Part shown: positions 35,625-47,700 of the stretch, one piece after another | How positions within the stretch are numbered: the stretch's first letter is position 1 | Layout of the letters: every line of letters starts with the position of its first letter | NCBI GenBank assembly: GCA_949592205.1 | Contig: CATIUR010000001.1 | Coordinates: 311,516,250 to 311,580,249 of the forward strand | Direction of reading: 5' to 3' | Source: Helichrysum umbraculigerum | Lineage: Eukaryota; Streptophyta; Magnoliopsida; Asterales; Asteraceae | Length of the DNA: 64,000 bases | Program-made: the position numbers and the translations under genes | The notes under the pieces: model-generated | Database searches by the model: none | Seen by the model: only the letters and a program-made list of their open reading frames with translations | What the model was told of the DNA's origin: nothing

Positions 35625-37128
35625 TGATATCGCGTAAAAAGTCATGTTTTTACTACCGATATCTCTCTCATTCTGGAACAATACTTGGCATTCGGACTCA
35701 AATAATGCACAAATCAATGAAACTATGCCAAGATGGTAAAATAAAGTTGCACGAGAAAAATCAAGCAAAACGGACGAAAAACGAATTCTCCACACACAGT
35801 TGAAGATTCAAGACATCCGAGACAAGATTTGAGATAAAGTGCCCACCACCATGATCTATCTTATCCAAGATGTTCGTTTTCAAAATACGAATCCAACAGA
35901 ATAAGAATCAACAAAAACGGATGAAGAATGAAGATTCTACAAACGCCGAAAGATTCAAACGATTCGTACGAGACATCCAAAGTTCTGAGAAATATTTTTG
36001 GGATTTCTTTTCATCAAAGCCTTCGTTTTTATATAAACGAATCCAACGCAAAAAGAATCGACAAAAACGGACGCATAACGAAGAAGATACGCGCGAATCA
36101 AGAAACGAAGCAAAAAACGACGAACCGGGACGGCAGCATGGCAGCCGCCGCCGGCCACCATGCCACCGCCGCCGGCTGCATGGGTGGCGGCGCCGGCCAC
36201 CATGCCCCCATCCCCCGGCCGATTTTTCATCCTTGATAGTACTCGCCTGGTACACGAGCTAGACCTTTTCGCAACTTTAGGGTACACGTGCTAGACCTTT
36301 ACGCGCTTTAGGGTACATGTGCTAGCAACTTTTCCACCTTTTGCTAACGTGTGCCCCAAGTTGCTAAAATGAGCCGAATTTCACCTATAAATAGAGCCTT
36401 CTTGGTTTATTTGTAAGACACACCTTGGAAAACACCTTCCACATCTTTCTTACTTCTCTAGCTTCTAGCTTTTCTTTCTCATTTTATTTTCTTACTTTAA
36501 ATTAGTATTAGGCTAAGTTTAGGAAGCTTGTTAGAATAGAACGAAAGCAAGGAACGTGCTTGTAATCTTTGGTTTAAGCTTGGAGCTACTCTTATTAATT
36601 CAAGTCTATTCCTTCTCGCATATTAATCTCGGTTATTTCTATCCTTATCTATCTTAATTAAATATGTATGTTAATTATGCTAGAGATAGTTTGTGCCATG
36701 CTTAGCGAGTAGATTACTATTGTATTTGTTGTGATGTAGTTAGCATAAATAATTATGGGATGACTTTAAATCCACCGTGAAATAATATGACGGCCCCTAT
36801 TCGACTGTTTACTCGATTAGTACTGGAAACGCTTCTGAGCGGAGTACAAATGTATGGAAGTTAGTAAATGACCGAAGGTAGTTGTATTATGGATCGATAT
36901 TATAAAAATGGAAACTTTATGAACGGACTTATCTTCTCCTTACGACTTTAAACATAAAACTCATATTCGTCATTCGATTAACAAACGTGATTGTAACCTT
37001 GTAAAGAGGAGTTGCGAACCTTAATACTTGGTCAATAGTTATCTGTGTCAAAACTATGGTTTAATTGTAACGTCATGCAGTCATCATAAAATGCAATGCG
37101 ATTACGTGGAATTACCATGAGTATAGTA
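35625..37128 (+). repeat. A 3' LTR, truncated by B
   Basis: Starts tgatatcgcgtaaaaag, like D's LTR start tgatgtgac. It contains a GC-rich gccgccggccaccatgcc patch (36130-36205), TATAAATA at 36386 and a CT-rich stretch downstream. It stops at gagtatagta, where B begins. A's 5' LTR shows the uninterrupted sequence at 20690. Confidence 0.85.
36386..36393 (+). promoter_or_regulatory. TATA box of A 3' LTR
   Basis: TATAAATA at the position equivalent to the TATA boxes of the D LTRs. Confidence 0.65.
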
Positions 37129-40100
37129 TGTGACACCCGCTAATTTAGGACTATTATTAGTGCCTAAACTATTTGTAATTACGTGTATTTAGTATTATAT
37201 TAATCTAAATAAACGTAACTTTCTGTGTAATTACATACACGCAAACGCAATTCGTATAAATCGTACATTTATGAACCGGACGAGGTTCAACACTATTTAC
37301 TATGGACATTGGTGACAAACTGTTAAAATAATGTGGATTTATCCAAACAAACATTATTTACCTTAATATATTGCGAGAATATATTACACGTATTAGATAT
37401 CGTATAAAACACTCGGTACGTGATGAAAACGCGTGGAACGCGCCCGACACACGAAATAAACTTACGTTATATTTTTATAACTTCATAATAAGTATTTTGA
37501 TAAAATACTTTGGTTAAAAATATCGCGATTACACACGTACAACTAAAACGTTTGAAAACGTTACACAACTCGAATAAATGTACAAATTCGTAACTGACAA
37601 CCATATGAGACCCGAAATATATTTTAATAACTTAAAATATGTTACTTGAGTAAAACTTTTATCAGAAATATCGTATTTTAAATCGTTAACAAAACGTATT
37701 ATATAAAACGTTATACGGTTGATTAAAGCGTAAAACGATCGGGTAATCGAAAATGAGACAATACGCAAACTTGGAAAATGATTAAACACACCCACCTAGT
37801 GGGTAGGACCCACTGAAAACCGGCCAAAGGGGGAGGCAAGGTGTGCCATACCCCTTTGCCTCTTTGACTCTCTCAAAACCCACCTCACCCTCACCTCACC
37901 TCACTCATTCTTCTCCCTTTTACACTCCACACCCTCCCTACTCTCTCTCCCACTCTTCTCTGCGTTTTTGATCAGCCCCAAGACAACCACCATCATCCAC
38001 CATTGGCCACCACCTCACTCTTGAAGGAAAAACGAAGCCGAAGATACCAAAACGATCACCTACGCGTGTACATCACTTCTACCATCTCCATTTCTTCATA
38101 TACCATTGTGAGGCTTCAAAAATCTTAAACTTTACTTACATAATGTTTATTTACATGTTATTTTGCTTATTTAACTAGTTAATGTCCAAATACCATGTCG
38201 AAAAACGTTTTAAAACACAAACACGAACATCACAGAATCTGTCTCAGGAAAACAGCCTCACCAAAATAATCATATAAAATCGTATACTTAAGATAAATGT
38301 ATGAAACCAATGCTAAAATCTTCGTATTTTCGTAACTTTCGTGTTTTGCTCGAAGCTTAGAAATACACCCATTCTCCTAGAAAACCCGATTCGTGAGACA
38401 ATCACTGTTTTGGCCGGATTTCGGACCCGACACCTTCTCGATTTTATTTAACTAACTTAGAAACTCCCATAGTCTTTGGTAAAATTATGTAAGGTACTAG
38501 AGACCTAGTAGAACATGTGGTAATTTTTGCGGAACTTAAATCGGACTAGAAATGAGTCAAAATAAATGGCGAAACAAACAATTAAACGGAAATGAACAAT
38601 GTCAGACCTGCGACAATACCATTGTCGCATGAACAAAATTCCGAGAATTTATTATCGCATGAACAGTGATCCGACAATCTATTATCGCATGAACAGTGTT
38701 ACGAGAATCCATTGTCGTATAAGTCTTCTTCTTTTACCTACGACAATACCTATTGTCGTACGAACAGTGTCCGAGAATGCCATTGTCGCATGAACAGTGT
38801 CCGAGAATGTCATTGTCGCACGAAATGGAAACTTTAAAAAATATTTTTTTTACACTAAGTATCGAATATGTACAACAACTATACCTTATACGACAATACA
38901 CTTACACGATATACATATTCTTTCAGACGTATATATATATATACAACTTTGCTCGACACAATTAGTATAAGAAAACTACTATACTTTAGGAAGTATGCAC
39001 TACAACTTAAAATACGGATGAGTTTACACTCACTTTATTATGAGATTACACTCATACATACACGAGATTACACTTGAATCTCTTGACTTAAAAAGACAAG
39101 CTTACACTCGCACGAGTTTACACTCGAACGGACTTACATCCGAACAACGATTAAGGGTCACATTGCAAATAATCAACTTATGTGTATGCTTTACAAGGTA
39201 TACAAACACGATGAACTACATAATAATAATATTTGAATTATTATTACACCTCCGTCACCAACGGGCCACACTTATTTACCAAATGATTACAAAAGTACAA
39301 ACAAATACTTGGACATTTCCTAGTTGAGTGGACAACTAGCATGGGTGATCCTTTGTGACACCGACTTACTTACTTGCTTAACAACCTTGTGCGTTTCGGA
39401 CGCTAGAAGGTTGCAGGGTTCGGAGAACCAACTTACGGAATTACATCTGACACGTATTTACGGACTTACATCCGCTACACTTATTTGCTTACACAAACGT
39501 ACTTGCTAGACTCAGGTGAGTCTTACAGCCCCACTTTTACTATTTTCTACTTTGGGGTGAGATATTTGCTACCGTTTTACGTATGAATACAAGTACTAAA
39601 CTGTTTACATTACTTTTACACGCATTACATGAGTTACTTTTATCCACTGAAAGCCTCCTATCATAAGTTGTTAGTTATGGACTTAAGCGCGATTACTAGT
39701 AAATGGATCCATTTGGGACTGACAATCCCTGCCTGGGGTGGTAGCGCCACCACGGATTTCACCGTAGAAACAGGCATATTTGTATTTGTTACATATGAGT
39801 GTTCGGATAGCACTCACGGGGGTACGTGATACTGTACTTGATTGTACCATTCACACTACACTGTTAAGCTTCAACTTGTGAGCTCATGGAAATTGTGTTG
39901 ACCTACTGATTTACTTACTATGCTCGAGGGCATTACTGGTACTTACTTGTGGTTCATAATTGATTTACTATACTAAACCTGTAAGATTCACCAACCTTTT
40001 GGTTGACACTTTTTAGCATCTATCTCAGGTTTACAGCAGCAGTAGGACTACACCACCCACAGGACTGATAGCTCGAGTCGCATGCATACTTCACACATAT

Positions 40101-40327
40101 GGAGATTTTCTTGCATTACTTTTTGTACACTTAGTTATGCATTGAAATCTCCAGGATTCACTGATGAACTCGCTACTTATAAACATTTGATATTAGCAAT
40201 GTAATACTTTTGTACTATTGTATGACGTTGCATATAGATGTCGTTTGCTTTACTTTTGTGCTGTGATATTTGATTAGTAGCACCCCAAAGCTTGCTTCCG
40301 CTAAATAGTGAATTTGGGGGTGTTACA
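37129..40327 (+). repeat. B 5' LTR (chromovirus-like)
   Basis: 3199 bp from tgtgacacccgc to tgggggtgttaca, followed by a Met-type PBS. The left flank tagta (37124-37128) should be the target duplication, but its partner and B's 3' LTR are gone. Interior arrays lie at 38600-38830 (about 30-bp units with attgtcgcatgaacagtg) and 39010-39150 (gagttacactc-like units). Confidence 0.88.
38600..38830. repeat. ~30-bp tandem array in B LTR
   Basis: Seven or so degenerate units around attgtcgcatgaacagtg and ccgagaat. Many units pair internally (cgacaat with attgtcg). Confidence 0.8.
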
Positions 40328-40330
40328 GAT

Positions 40331-40342
40331 TGGTATCAGAGC
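40331..40342 (+). promoter_or_regulatory. B primer binding site
   Basis: TGGTATCAGAGC three bases after the LTR, identical to H and C. Confidence 0.9.
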
Positions 40343-40433
40343 CTAAGGTTATAGCGAACTAGGTTGCATTAGTGAGCCTAGACTATGACCGTTAGGCAGT
40401 ATTTCCTTATTAGGTATGACTGGTTCAGGGATT

Positions 40434-40496
40434 ACATCATACGACTTTAATTTAACATAGCCTGATCAACTATGTACAATTAAGGAAAGATGATGT
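40434..40496 (+). ncRNA. Candidate leader RNA hairpin (B copy)
   Basis: ACATCAT (40434-40440) pairs with ATGATGT (40490-40496). CTTTAATT (40445-40452) pairs with AATTAAGG (40478-40485, one U-G). ACATAG (40455-40460) pairs with CTATGT (40470-40475). The 9-base loop holds TGATCA. Internal loops are symmetric (4x4 and 2x2). Confidence 0.65.
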
Positions 40497-40656
40497 GAAA
40501 GCTGAAATGGTTATGTTGAACAGGGATACACTAGTTGACTCTGACCATGAGAGAAATGGGATCCATAATTGTTTGTGCTAGACACGCTAGGCTATTATAT
40601 GATATATGTATATATGTATATGATAGGCCTCACTCACTAACGCTCTTTCCACAGAA

Positions 40657-41292
40657 ATGGCAGACTCATCATCTAGGCAAACTGCTCGTACACCACCATC
40701 TCCCTCTCACTCACGTCGTTGCCACTCGAAATCCCTAGTGACTAGACGCACTAGTAGCTCGCGCCGAGCTAGTCCCTATGCCAATCCTGCCACTACTGGT
40801 AATACATCTACTTTGGCTTGCCATCAAGCAATCGCTCATCAATGGAGCTGGTTACCTGCGGCTATGGCCACCTGGAGGATTGAAGAACACATTGAGATCC
40901 CCGACGATGTCGGAGAATTTTCAATTATGGATTTCTCTCCGTACACACAAGAACCAACACACCTCACTGTTCCGGTGCTAGCTGCTCGAGTACATCGTCA
41001 TGAGAGCAGGCTACACGACATGGAAATCGAACTTCAAGAAACTCGCGAAAACTGGATGCTAACGGCTCAGGGTCGCATTGCACAAATCTACTTAGATCAG
41101 GAAGATCTGTCTGTAACTGTTAACCGTACCCACAACCAAATGGAAGACACTGCTGAAACCATGGAGATCGTTCATAACCAAGTTATCGGTAACCGAAACG
41201 AAATCTCCATCTTACAATCGAGGTTGCGAGAATGCGAGACGCGCCTGCGGGAAACCGAGGATGCTCTCAGGATGGTCACCAGACTTGCTGAA
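40657..41292 (+). pseudogene. B accessory ORF upstream of gag, first part, split by C
   Basis: Starts MADSSSRQ after a cacagaa leader, where C's copy has the equivalent MANTPP start. 212 codons: a Ser/Arg-rich N-terminus, a conserved HLTVPVLAARV motif, then a long Glu/Arg/Gln-rich region with heptad-like spacing that suggests a coiled coil. It is interrupted after RLAE by element C, whose 5-bp duplication ctgaa ends this part. The frame resumes without change at 51491 and closes at 51544. No known domain; function unknown. It may be structural or assist Gag, but that is a guess. Confidence 0.8.
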
Positions 41293-43615
41293 TGTAACAA
41301 CCGGCAAATTAGGACTAGAATTAGTGCCTAATTCTTCGTTAATACATGTAATTAGTTCTGTCTTAGGCTAATTTATATATCGAATTATATATATTGATAA
41401 ATATATATGAAAATGCGATTTGGTTAAATCGTACGCACTCTAAATCGAAAGTATTTCGATTCAATTTAATACGGACGTTGGTGACCAATTTTATTAAATA
41501 ACATTGTTATGTCAAAAATATTATTATGATAATATTTCGTATTCATTTATATCGTACAAACAAAACGTACACAAGTTTAGATATTAAAACGCGCAAATTA
41601 AATAAACAAACTTACCTTTTTATGATTCAAATATAAAGTGATTAGAAAAATATTTAAATAAAATATCGCAAATAATTTGTATTTTAGAACGTACCATTTA
41701 ATATTTAAAATAATTATTTAACGTTTAAACGACGGGGTAAACGAACACTGCGCGAGGCGCAGTGCGCAGACTGAAAATGGTGGAGGATTTAACCTCCCAC
41801 CATTTCCTTTTCTTTCTTCATTTCTAAATTCCATTCTCTCTCTCTCTTTCTTTTACTTTCAATCACCAACCCACATTCATCACCAAAATCGTAAAATAAC
41901 ACCACAAAACATCGCCGAACCATACCACTCGTTTGGAGAAAAGTGACCACGACAACACGATCTACATTCCTATCTTCTCGGATTTTTCATCCGACATTTT
42001 GTAAGTTTCCGACAAATCCCGACATCTCTCGTTTTTGATCATTTTTACTAGTTTATGGTTTAAATAGGCTTATTATGTTCATATAAGGGTTGGGTAAAAG
42101 ATTTGGACCGAACGGAAACCGGAAAACTCATTTTTGGCACATTTTCCGGCCAACAGACCGCTACGTCGCACCTGGCCAGGGGCCTCTGCGACGTCGCAAC
42201 CTACGTCGCACAAAAACCTCAACGTCGCACTAGCGACGCAGCCTATTACGTCGCATTAACTTGCGGACGTCGCACGTAGCGACGTAGACTTTAACGTCGC
42301 AAACCGAACCAACGTCGCATTAGCGACGTCGCCCCCTACATCGCATTGATTTGCGAAGGTCGCATCATGCGACGTACCTGCCTATGTCGCACCTTACGTC
42401 GCTTGCAACGTCGCATGCTACGTCGCACAAACCAGAACCTTGAAAACTCACATTTTCACTAAGTGTCGAACTTTTACAACCTCAAATCCTTATACGATAC
42501 GACCTAACAATCATAATAAAACATACTTTCCTATTACAATTACTTTAATTTGCGTATTGAATAATAAACTTTAATTATAACAAATCACCAACGGGCCGTA
42601 TACTTTGTTACAAACGCGAACAAACCAACATTTAAACACAACGGGTTGTATGAACAACTAGCCTAGATGGTCTTGCGAGACATCTACTTACTTAACCTTA
42701 CGTGTTTAGGCACTAGAAGGTCACGGGTTCGGAGAACCTACTTGCTTTACTACTACTTGCTATTTACCACTGCTTGACTCAGGTGAGTCTTACGGCCCCA
42801 CTTTTACTGTTTTAACTTATTGGGGGAGATACATGCTACTGATTTTTCTTGAACACAAGTACTAAACTGTTTACTATACCAAACGGAATTGCATGAGTTA
42901 CTTACTATTTACTGAAGTCTCTCCATCATATATCGTTAGTTATGTACTTAAGCGCGAACAGTAGTTAATGGATCCATTAGGGAAATGACCCTCCCCGCCC
43001 GGGGTAGTAGCGCTACCACGAACCGTTATGTATAAACGGGCGACTATTATTTCGTTACTTATGCTTGCTCAATTTCGAGCATGTCACGGGAGCAACTGAT
43101 TATTTACGGGTTAAGCTTCGATTGTGAGCCTCATGGCAACGGTATAACTTGATTACTTTACTTTTGCGAGATTTGCAAATACTTGATATACGCCTACGGG
43201 CACTACTGATGAAATCTTGTGTTCAAACTGATTATTTACTGATAAACCTGTGAGATTCACCAACCTTTTGGTTGACCCTCTTAGCATGTATTCTCAGGTA
43301 CACTTACGGAGGAGGAGAAACTCCAGGATTACTAGCTAGAGTCGCATGATTTCCAAACTGCATTTAACGGAGATTCTTTGGCATTATCTTTTGTAACTAT
43401 GGTTATGTAATAGAATCTCCCGCCACATACGCGGACTCTAGGCTTACATATGTTTGTAAAGAAAACTATATGTTTTCAAACGATTTAATTATGAAATGTA
43501 ATTATTTTACAAAACGTCTCATTTAGAGGTCGTTTGCTGTATATCTTGTGCTTTGTATATTGATTAGTAACACCCAAGTATGCTTCCGCAAATCACTAAA
43601 TTTGGAGGTGTTACA
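41293..43615 (+). repeat. C 5' LTR
   Basis: tgtaacaaccgg to tttggaggtgttaca. It contains an 8-bp stem CACTGCGC/GCGCAGTG with a GAG loop (41746-41764), a CT-rich tract near 41830, and a dense acgtcgca/tgcgacgt array (42164-42430). Confidence 0.94.
42164..42430. repeat. acgtcgca / gcgacgt array in C 5' LTR
   Basis: More than fifteen copies of acgtcgca or its inverse in about 265 bp, able to fold into multiple hairpins. The 3' LTR copy (50042-50300) lacks about 11 bp. Confidence 0.85.
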
Positions 43616-43618
43616 GAT

Positions 43619-43630
43619 TGGTATCAGAGC
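43619..43630 (+). promoter_or_regulatory. C primer binding site
   Basis: TGGTATCAGAGC three bases after the 5' LTR. Confidence 0.92.
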
Positions 43631-43722
43631 CTAAGGTTATAGTGAACTAGGTTGCATTTAGTGGACCTAGACTATGACCATTAGGCAGTATTCCCTTACT
43701 AGGCATGATTGGTTCAGGAATT

Positions 43723-43785
43723 ACATCATACGACTTTAATTTAACATAGCCTGATCAACTATGTACAATTAAGGAAAGATGATGT
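43723..43785 (+). ncRNA. Candidate leader RNA hairpin (C copy)
   Basis: Same three nested stems and TGATCA loop as in B, with the innermost stem and loop at 43744-43764. It lies 93 bases after the PBS and 150 bases before the accessory ORF. Confidence 0.65.
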
Positions 43786-43935
43786 GAGGTCTGAAATGGT
43801 TGTGTCGAACAGGAATGCGTTAGTTGACTCTGACCACGAGAGAACCGGACCATTACTTGTTACGTGCTAGACTTTAGGCTGGATATTATATACCTATATA
43901 TATTAGCCTCGTCTTACTTACACTCTGCCACAGGA

Positions 43936-44448
43936 ATGGCAAACACACCACCTAATCCATCACACTCTCACCCACATGGGTCACGAAACCCACGTGTAGC
44001 CAGGAGGAACACAAGGTCACCTCGAACCAGCCCCTATCCTGTTCATAACTTTCAGAACTCGGCACATCTCACGGTGCCAGTGTTAGCTACCCAACTCCGC
44101 CGTCAGGAACAAAGGCTCGAACAACTTGAACGGGAACAACACCGAATGACCTACCTGCTTCGCCAGGCACTTGATCACATATCCCAACTCCAGCAAGAAC
44201 AAGAGGATACAAACCTCTCTGTAAGCATAATTCAGGATTCGATGACCGCCGAATTAGGTGCGGATGAACTCGTAAGGAACCGACTAGAGGAATGTGAACA
44301 GCGTTCACAGGAGACTGAGGAGCACTCTCGAACACTAGTACAACGATTGGCCTTGGTCGAAGACAACGCCAGACAAGCCAACAGACTAGCAGAAACGGTA
44401 GACCGCCTCGTCGCACTGATGGAGCAGATTAACCTGCATCAAGATTAG
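43936..44448 (+). CDS. C accessory ORF upstream of gag, coiled-coil protein
   Basis: 170 codons, intact. The start is placed at MANTPP, 72 bases inside the longest open frame, because B's homologue starts at the matching place and the preceding codons look like leader. The N-terminus is Pro/His/Ser/Arg-rich, followed by HLTVPVLATQL and a Glu/Gln/Arg/Leu-rich region (about residues 50-165) with heptad-like spacing. It ends in a NLHQD-type tail shared with B. Its gag-pol neighbour starts 262 bases downstream in a different frame. It could be translated from the same genomic RNA. No known domain; function unknown. Confidence 0.72.
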   Translation: MANTPPNPSHSHPHGSRNPRVARRNTRSPRTSPYPVHNFQNSAHLTVPVLATQLRRQEQRLEQLEREQHRMTYLLRQALDHISQLQQEQEDTNLSVSIIQDSMTAELGADELVRNRLEECEQRSQETEEHSRTLVQRLALVEDNARQANRLAETVDRLVALMEQINLHQD

Positions 44449-44710
44449 ATCAGTCTGTAATTTGTAACCAGTCAACTAGCTAATTAGAACCTATGTAATT
44501 CAACCGGATGTAACAATTCCCGGTACTTTTGTACTACCACTACTCTGTAATCTTTTGAAAAACCGTACTTTGTATCCAACTTTTATCTAATGGAATGTGA
44601 TTATCACCTCGTACTGTTATTGTATATCTCATTATATACACTTGTGATATATCATAAATTTCATGCAATTATCTTATTCCACTTTCTTTGTGCTTTTCGT
44701 GATCAGCAGC

Positions 44711-47700
44711 ATGCCTCCTCGTCGACAGATCACTCTCACTGAAGCCGAAGTTGCGGGCCTGATTGCCCGTAGTGTGGCCCAAGCTCTAGCTACCCGGACC
44801 TCAACTCCTGGTAGTGAAGACACCGCTAACAATGGACCACAACCGAAGCCCTGTTCATATAAGGACTTCCAAAACTGCAAACCGCTGAACTTTGCAGGTA
44901 CTGAGGGAGCGATCGGCCTAATACGGTGGATCGAGAAAGTCGAATCGGTATTTCTCATCTGCAACTGTGCGGAGGGGGACAATGTTAAGTTCTCCGTTAG
45001 TACTTTTACTGACACCGCACTCACCTGGTGGAACACCTATGCCCAAACTGTGGGCGTTGCTAATGCTTACAAACTCCCGTGGGAGGAGTTGAAGGAGATG
45101 TTGAGGGGCGAGTATTGCCCCAGAGATGAACTGAAACAACTGGAGCTGGAATTCTGGAACCATAAGATGCAAGGTAATGATATCACCGGTTACACCAACC
45201 GTTTCCACCAGCTGGCACTTCTGTGCCCAACCATGGTCGATCCTGAGTACAAGAGGATCGAGAAATACGTTGATGGACTGCCCAAGAAACTCCAGGACCT
45301 GGTGACTTCATCCAAACCAGGTACTATCCAGAACGCCATCCGTATGGCCCATGAACTCACGGCAAACGCTGTCCGCCGTAACACAACTTCAGCCCCACCT
45401 GCAAACAACAAACGAAAATGGGAAGGAAACCCCAACTCATCCAACCAAATCACCAACCGAAAGCCTGAGCCCCTTAGGGCTTATTCATCTGGCACTTCAG
45501 AAAGGAAAGGGTACGTTGGAAGCAGGCCCTACTGTCCCAAATGCAATCGTCACCACGACGGTTCCTGCCCTTGCACAAACTGCAAGCGTTTTGGACATCT
45601 GGCCAATGATTGTCGAAACACCAGTGCCCCGAAGACTTGTTATGGGTGCGGAAGTCCTGGGCATTTTCAGAATAATTGCCCTAAGCAGAAAAACAACAAC
45701 AACAACAACAACAACAACAGCAGCAACAAACGGAACAACAACCCTGCTCGTAGCAGAGCATTTGTCATCAAAGCTGGGGAAGCTAGGAAAGACCCGAATG
45801 TTGTAACGGGTACGTTTCTTCTCAACGATCTTACTGCTTCAGTATTATTTGATACCGGTGCTGATAAAAGTTTCATATCTGATGAGTTTTGCCCACTACT
45901 TAATATCACCCCTTCGGCCTTAGATGTTAAGTACACTGTAGAGCTCGCAAATGGTAAACTCATAGAAACCAGTAGTGTGATACCTAATTGCACTTTAAAC
46001 CTCGCAAACGAAACCTTCTCAATCGATTTAATGCATGTTGAACTAGGAAGTTTTGATGTCATCGTGGGTATGGACTGGTTGTCCAAGCATCGGGCCGAAA
46101 TTGTTTGCCATGATAAGATCGTCCGAATTCCTCTCGCCGCCGGTAGTACCTTGATCATACAGGGGGAGACCGGTGGGTTGAGACTAAACTTAATCTCCTG
46201 TTTAAAAACCCGAAAATTTCTGAGAAAGGGTTACCCCGCAATCCTCGCACACATCACGGAGAAAAAGTCGGAGGAGAAGCGACTTGAAGATGTGCCAATC
46301 GTTAGAGATTTTCCCGAAGTCTTTCCAGAAGAACTACCTGGTTTACCTCCACCTAGACAGGTCGAGTTCTCGATTGATCTCGTGCCGGGTGCCGCACCGG
46401 TGGCCCGAGCACCGTACCTCCTAGCCCCATCTGAACTTCAGGAGTTGTCCACTCAGTTACAGGAACTCCTGGATAGAGGATTCATTAGACCGAGTTCTTC
46501 ACCTTGGGGAGCTCCGGTCTTATTTGTCAAAAAGAAAGACGGTTCATTTCGAATGTGTATTGACTACCGGGAGTTGAACAAACTAACCGTCAAGAACCGA
46601 TACCCACTCCCTCGAATCGATGATCTGTTCGATCAACTTCAAGGATCAAGCTGTTATTCAAAGATTGATCTTCGATCAGGTTATCATCAGTTGCGTGTTC
46701 GCGATGCTGACATCCCAAAAACCGCATTCAGAACCCGTTACGGGCACTACGAATTCCAAGTAATGCCCTTTGGCCTAACCAACGCACCGGCTGTATTCAT
46801 GGACCTTATGAATCGGGTGTGCAAACCGTACCTTGACAAGTTTGTTATTGTTTTTATCGATGACATCCTTATCTATTCACGAAGCGAACAGGAACATGCA
46901 CAACACCTCAGAACCATCCTAGAACTACTTAGACACGAGGAGCTTTACGCCAAATTCTCTAAGTGTGAGTTCTGGATAAACACCGTTCAATTCCTTGGAC
47001 ACGTTATCGACAGTCAGGGAATTCATGTAGACCCGTCAAAAATCGAGGCAATCAAGAATTGGCAAGCTCCAACCACTCCCACCGAGGTACGCCAATTCTT
47101 GGGATTGGCCGGTTACTACCGCCGTTTCATCGAAAACTTCTCAAAAATTGCCAAACCCCTCACAGTGCTGACTCAGAAGGAAAAGAAATTTGATTGGACC
47201 GATAAACAAGAGTCGGCATTTCAACTGTTGAAATCCAAGCTTTGCAGTGCACCCATTCTATCTCTACCCGAAGGCACCGATGACTTCGTGGTATACTGCG
47301 ATGCTTCTCACCAAGGTCTCGGTTGCGTGCTGATGCAACGAGACAAGGTCATTGCTTACGCCTCCAGACAACTTAAAGTTCACGAGAAAAACTACACAAC
47401 TCACGACCTCGAGCTAGGAGCCGTGGTGTTCGCTTTAAAAATCTAGAGACATTATCTTTATGGTACCCGCAGCACTGTATTCACCGATCACAAAAGTCTC
47501 CAACACATTTTCAACCAGAAAGATCTTAACATGAGGCAACGTAGATGGGTTGAATTACTCACTGATTACGACTGTGAGATCAAATATCATCCGGGCAAAG
47601 CAAACGTGGTTGCTGATGCTCTCAGCCGTAAGGAACGAACAAAACCACTCCGAGTCCGGGCACTCAGTATTACCATTCATAACGACCTTACCACCCAAAT

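Noticed and set aside
35908..36287. ORFs on both strands across the GC-rich patch of A's 3' LTR.
   Set aside because: Low-complexity gccgcc repeats give open frames in several phases; no homology between A and D.
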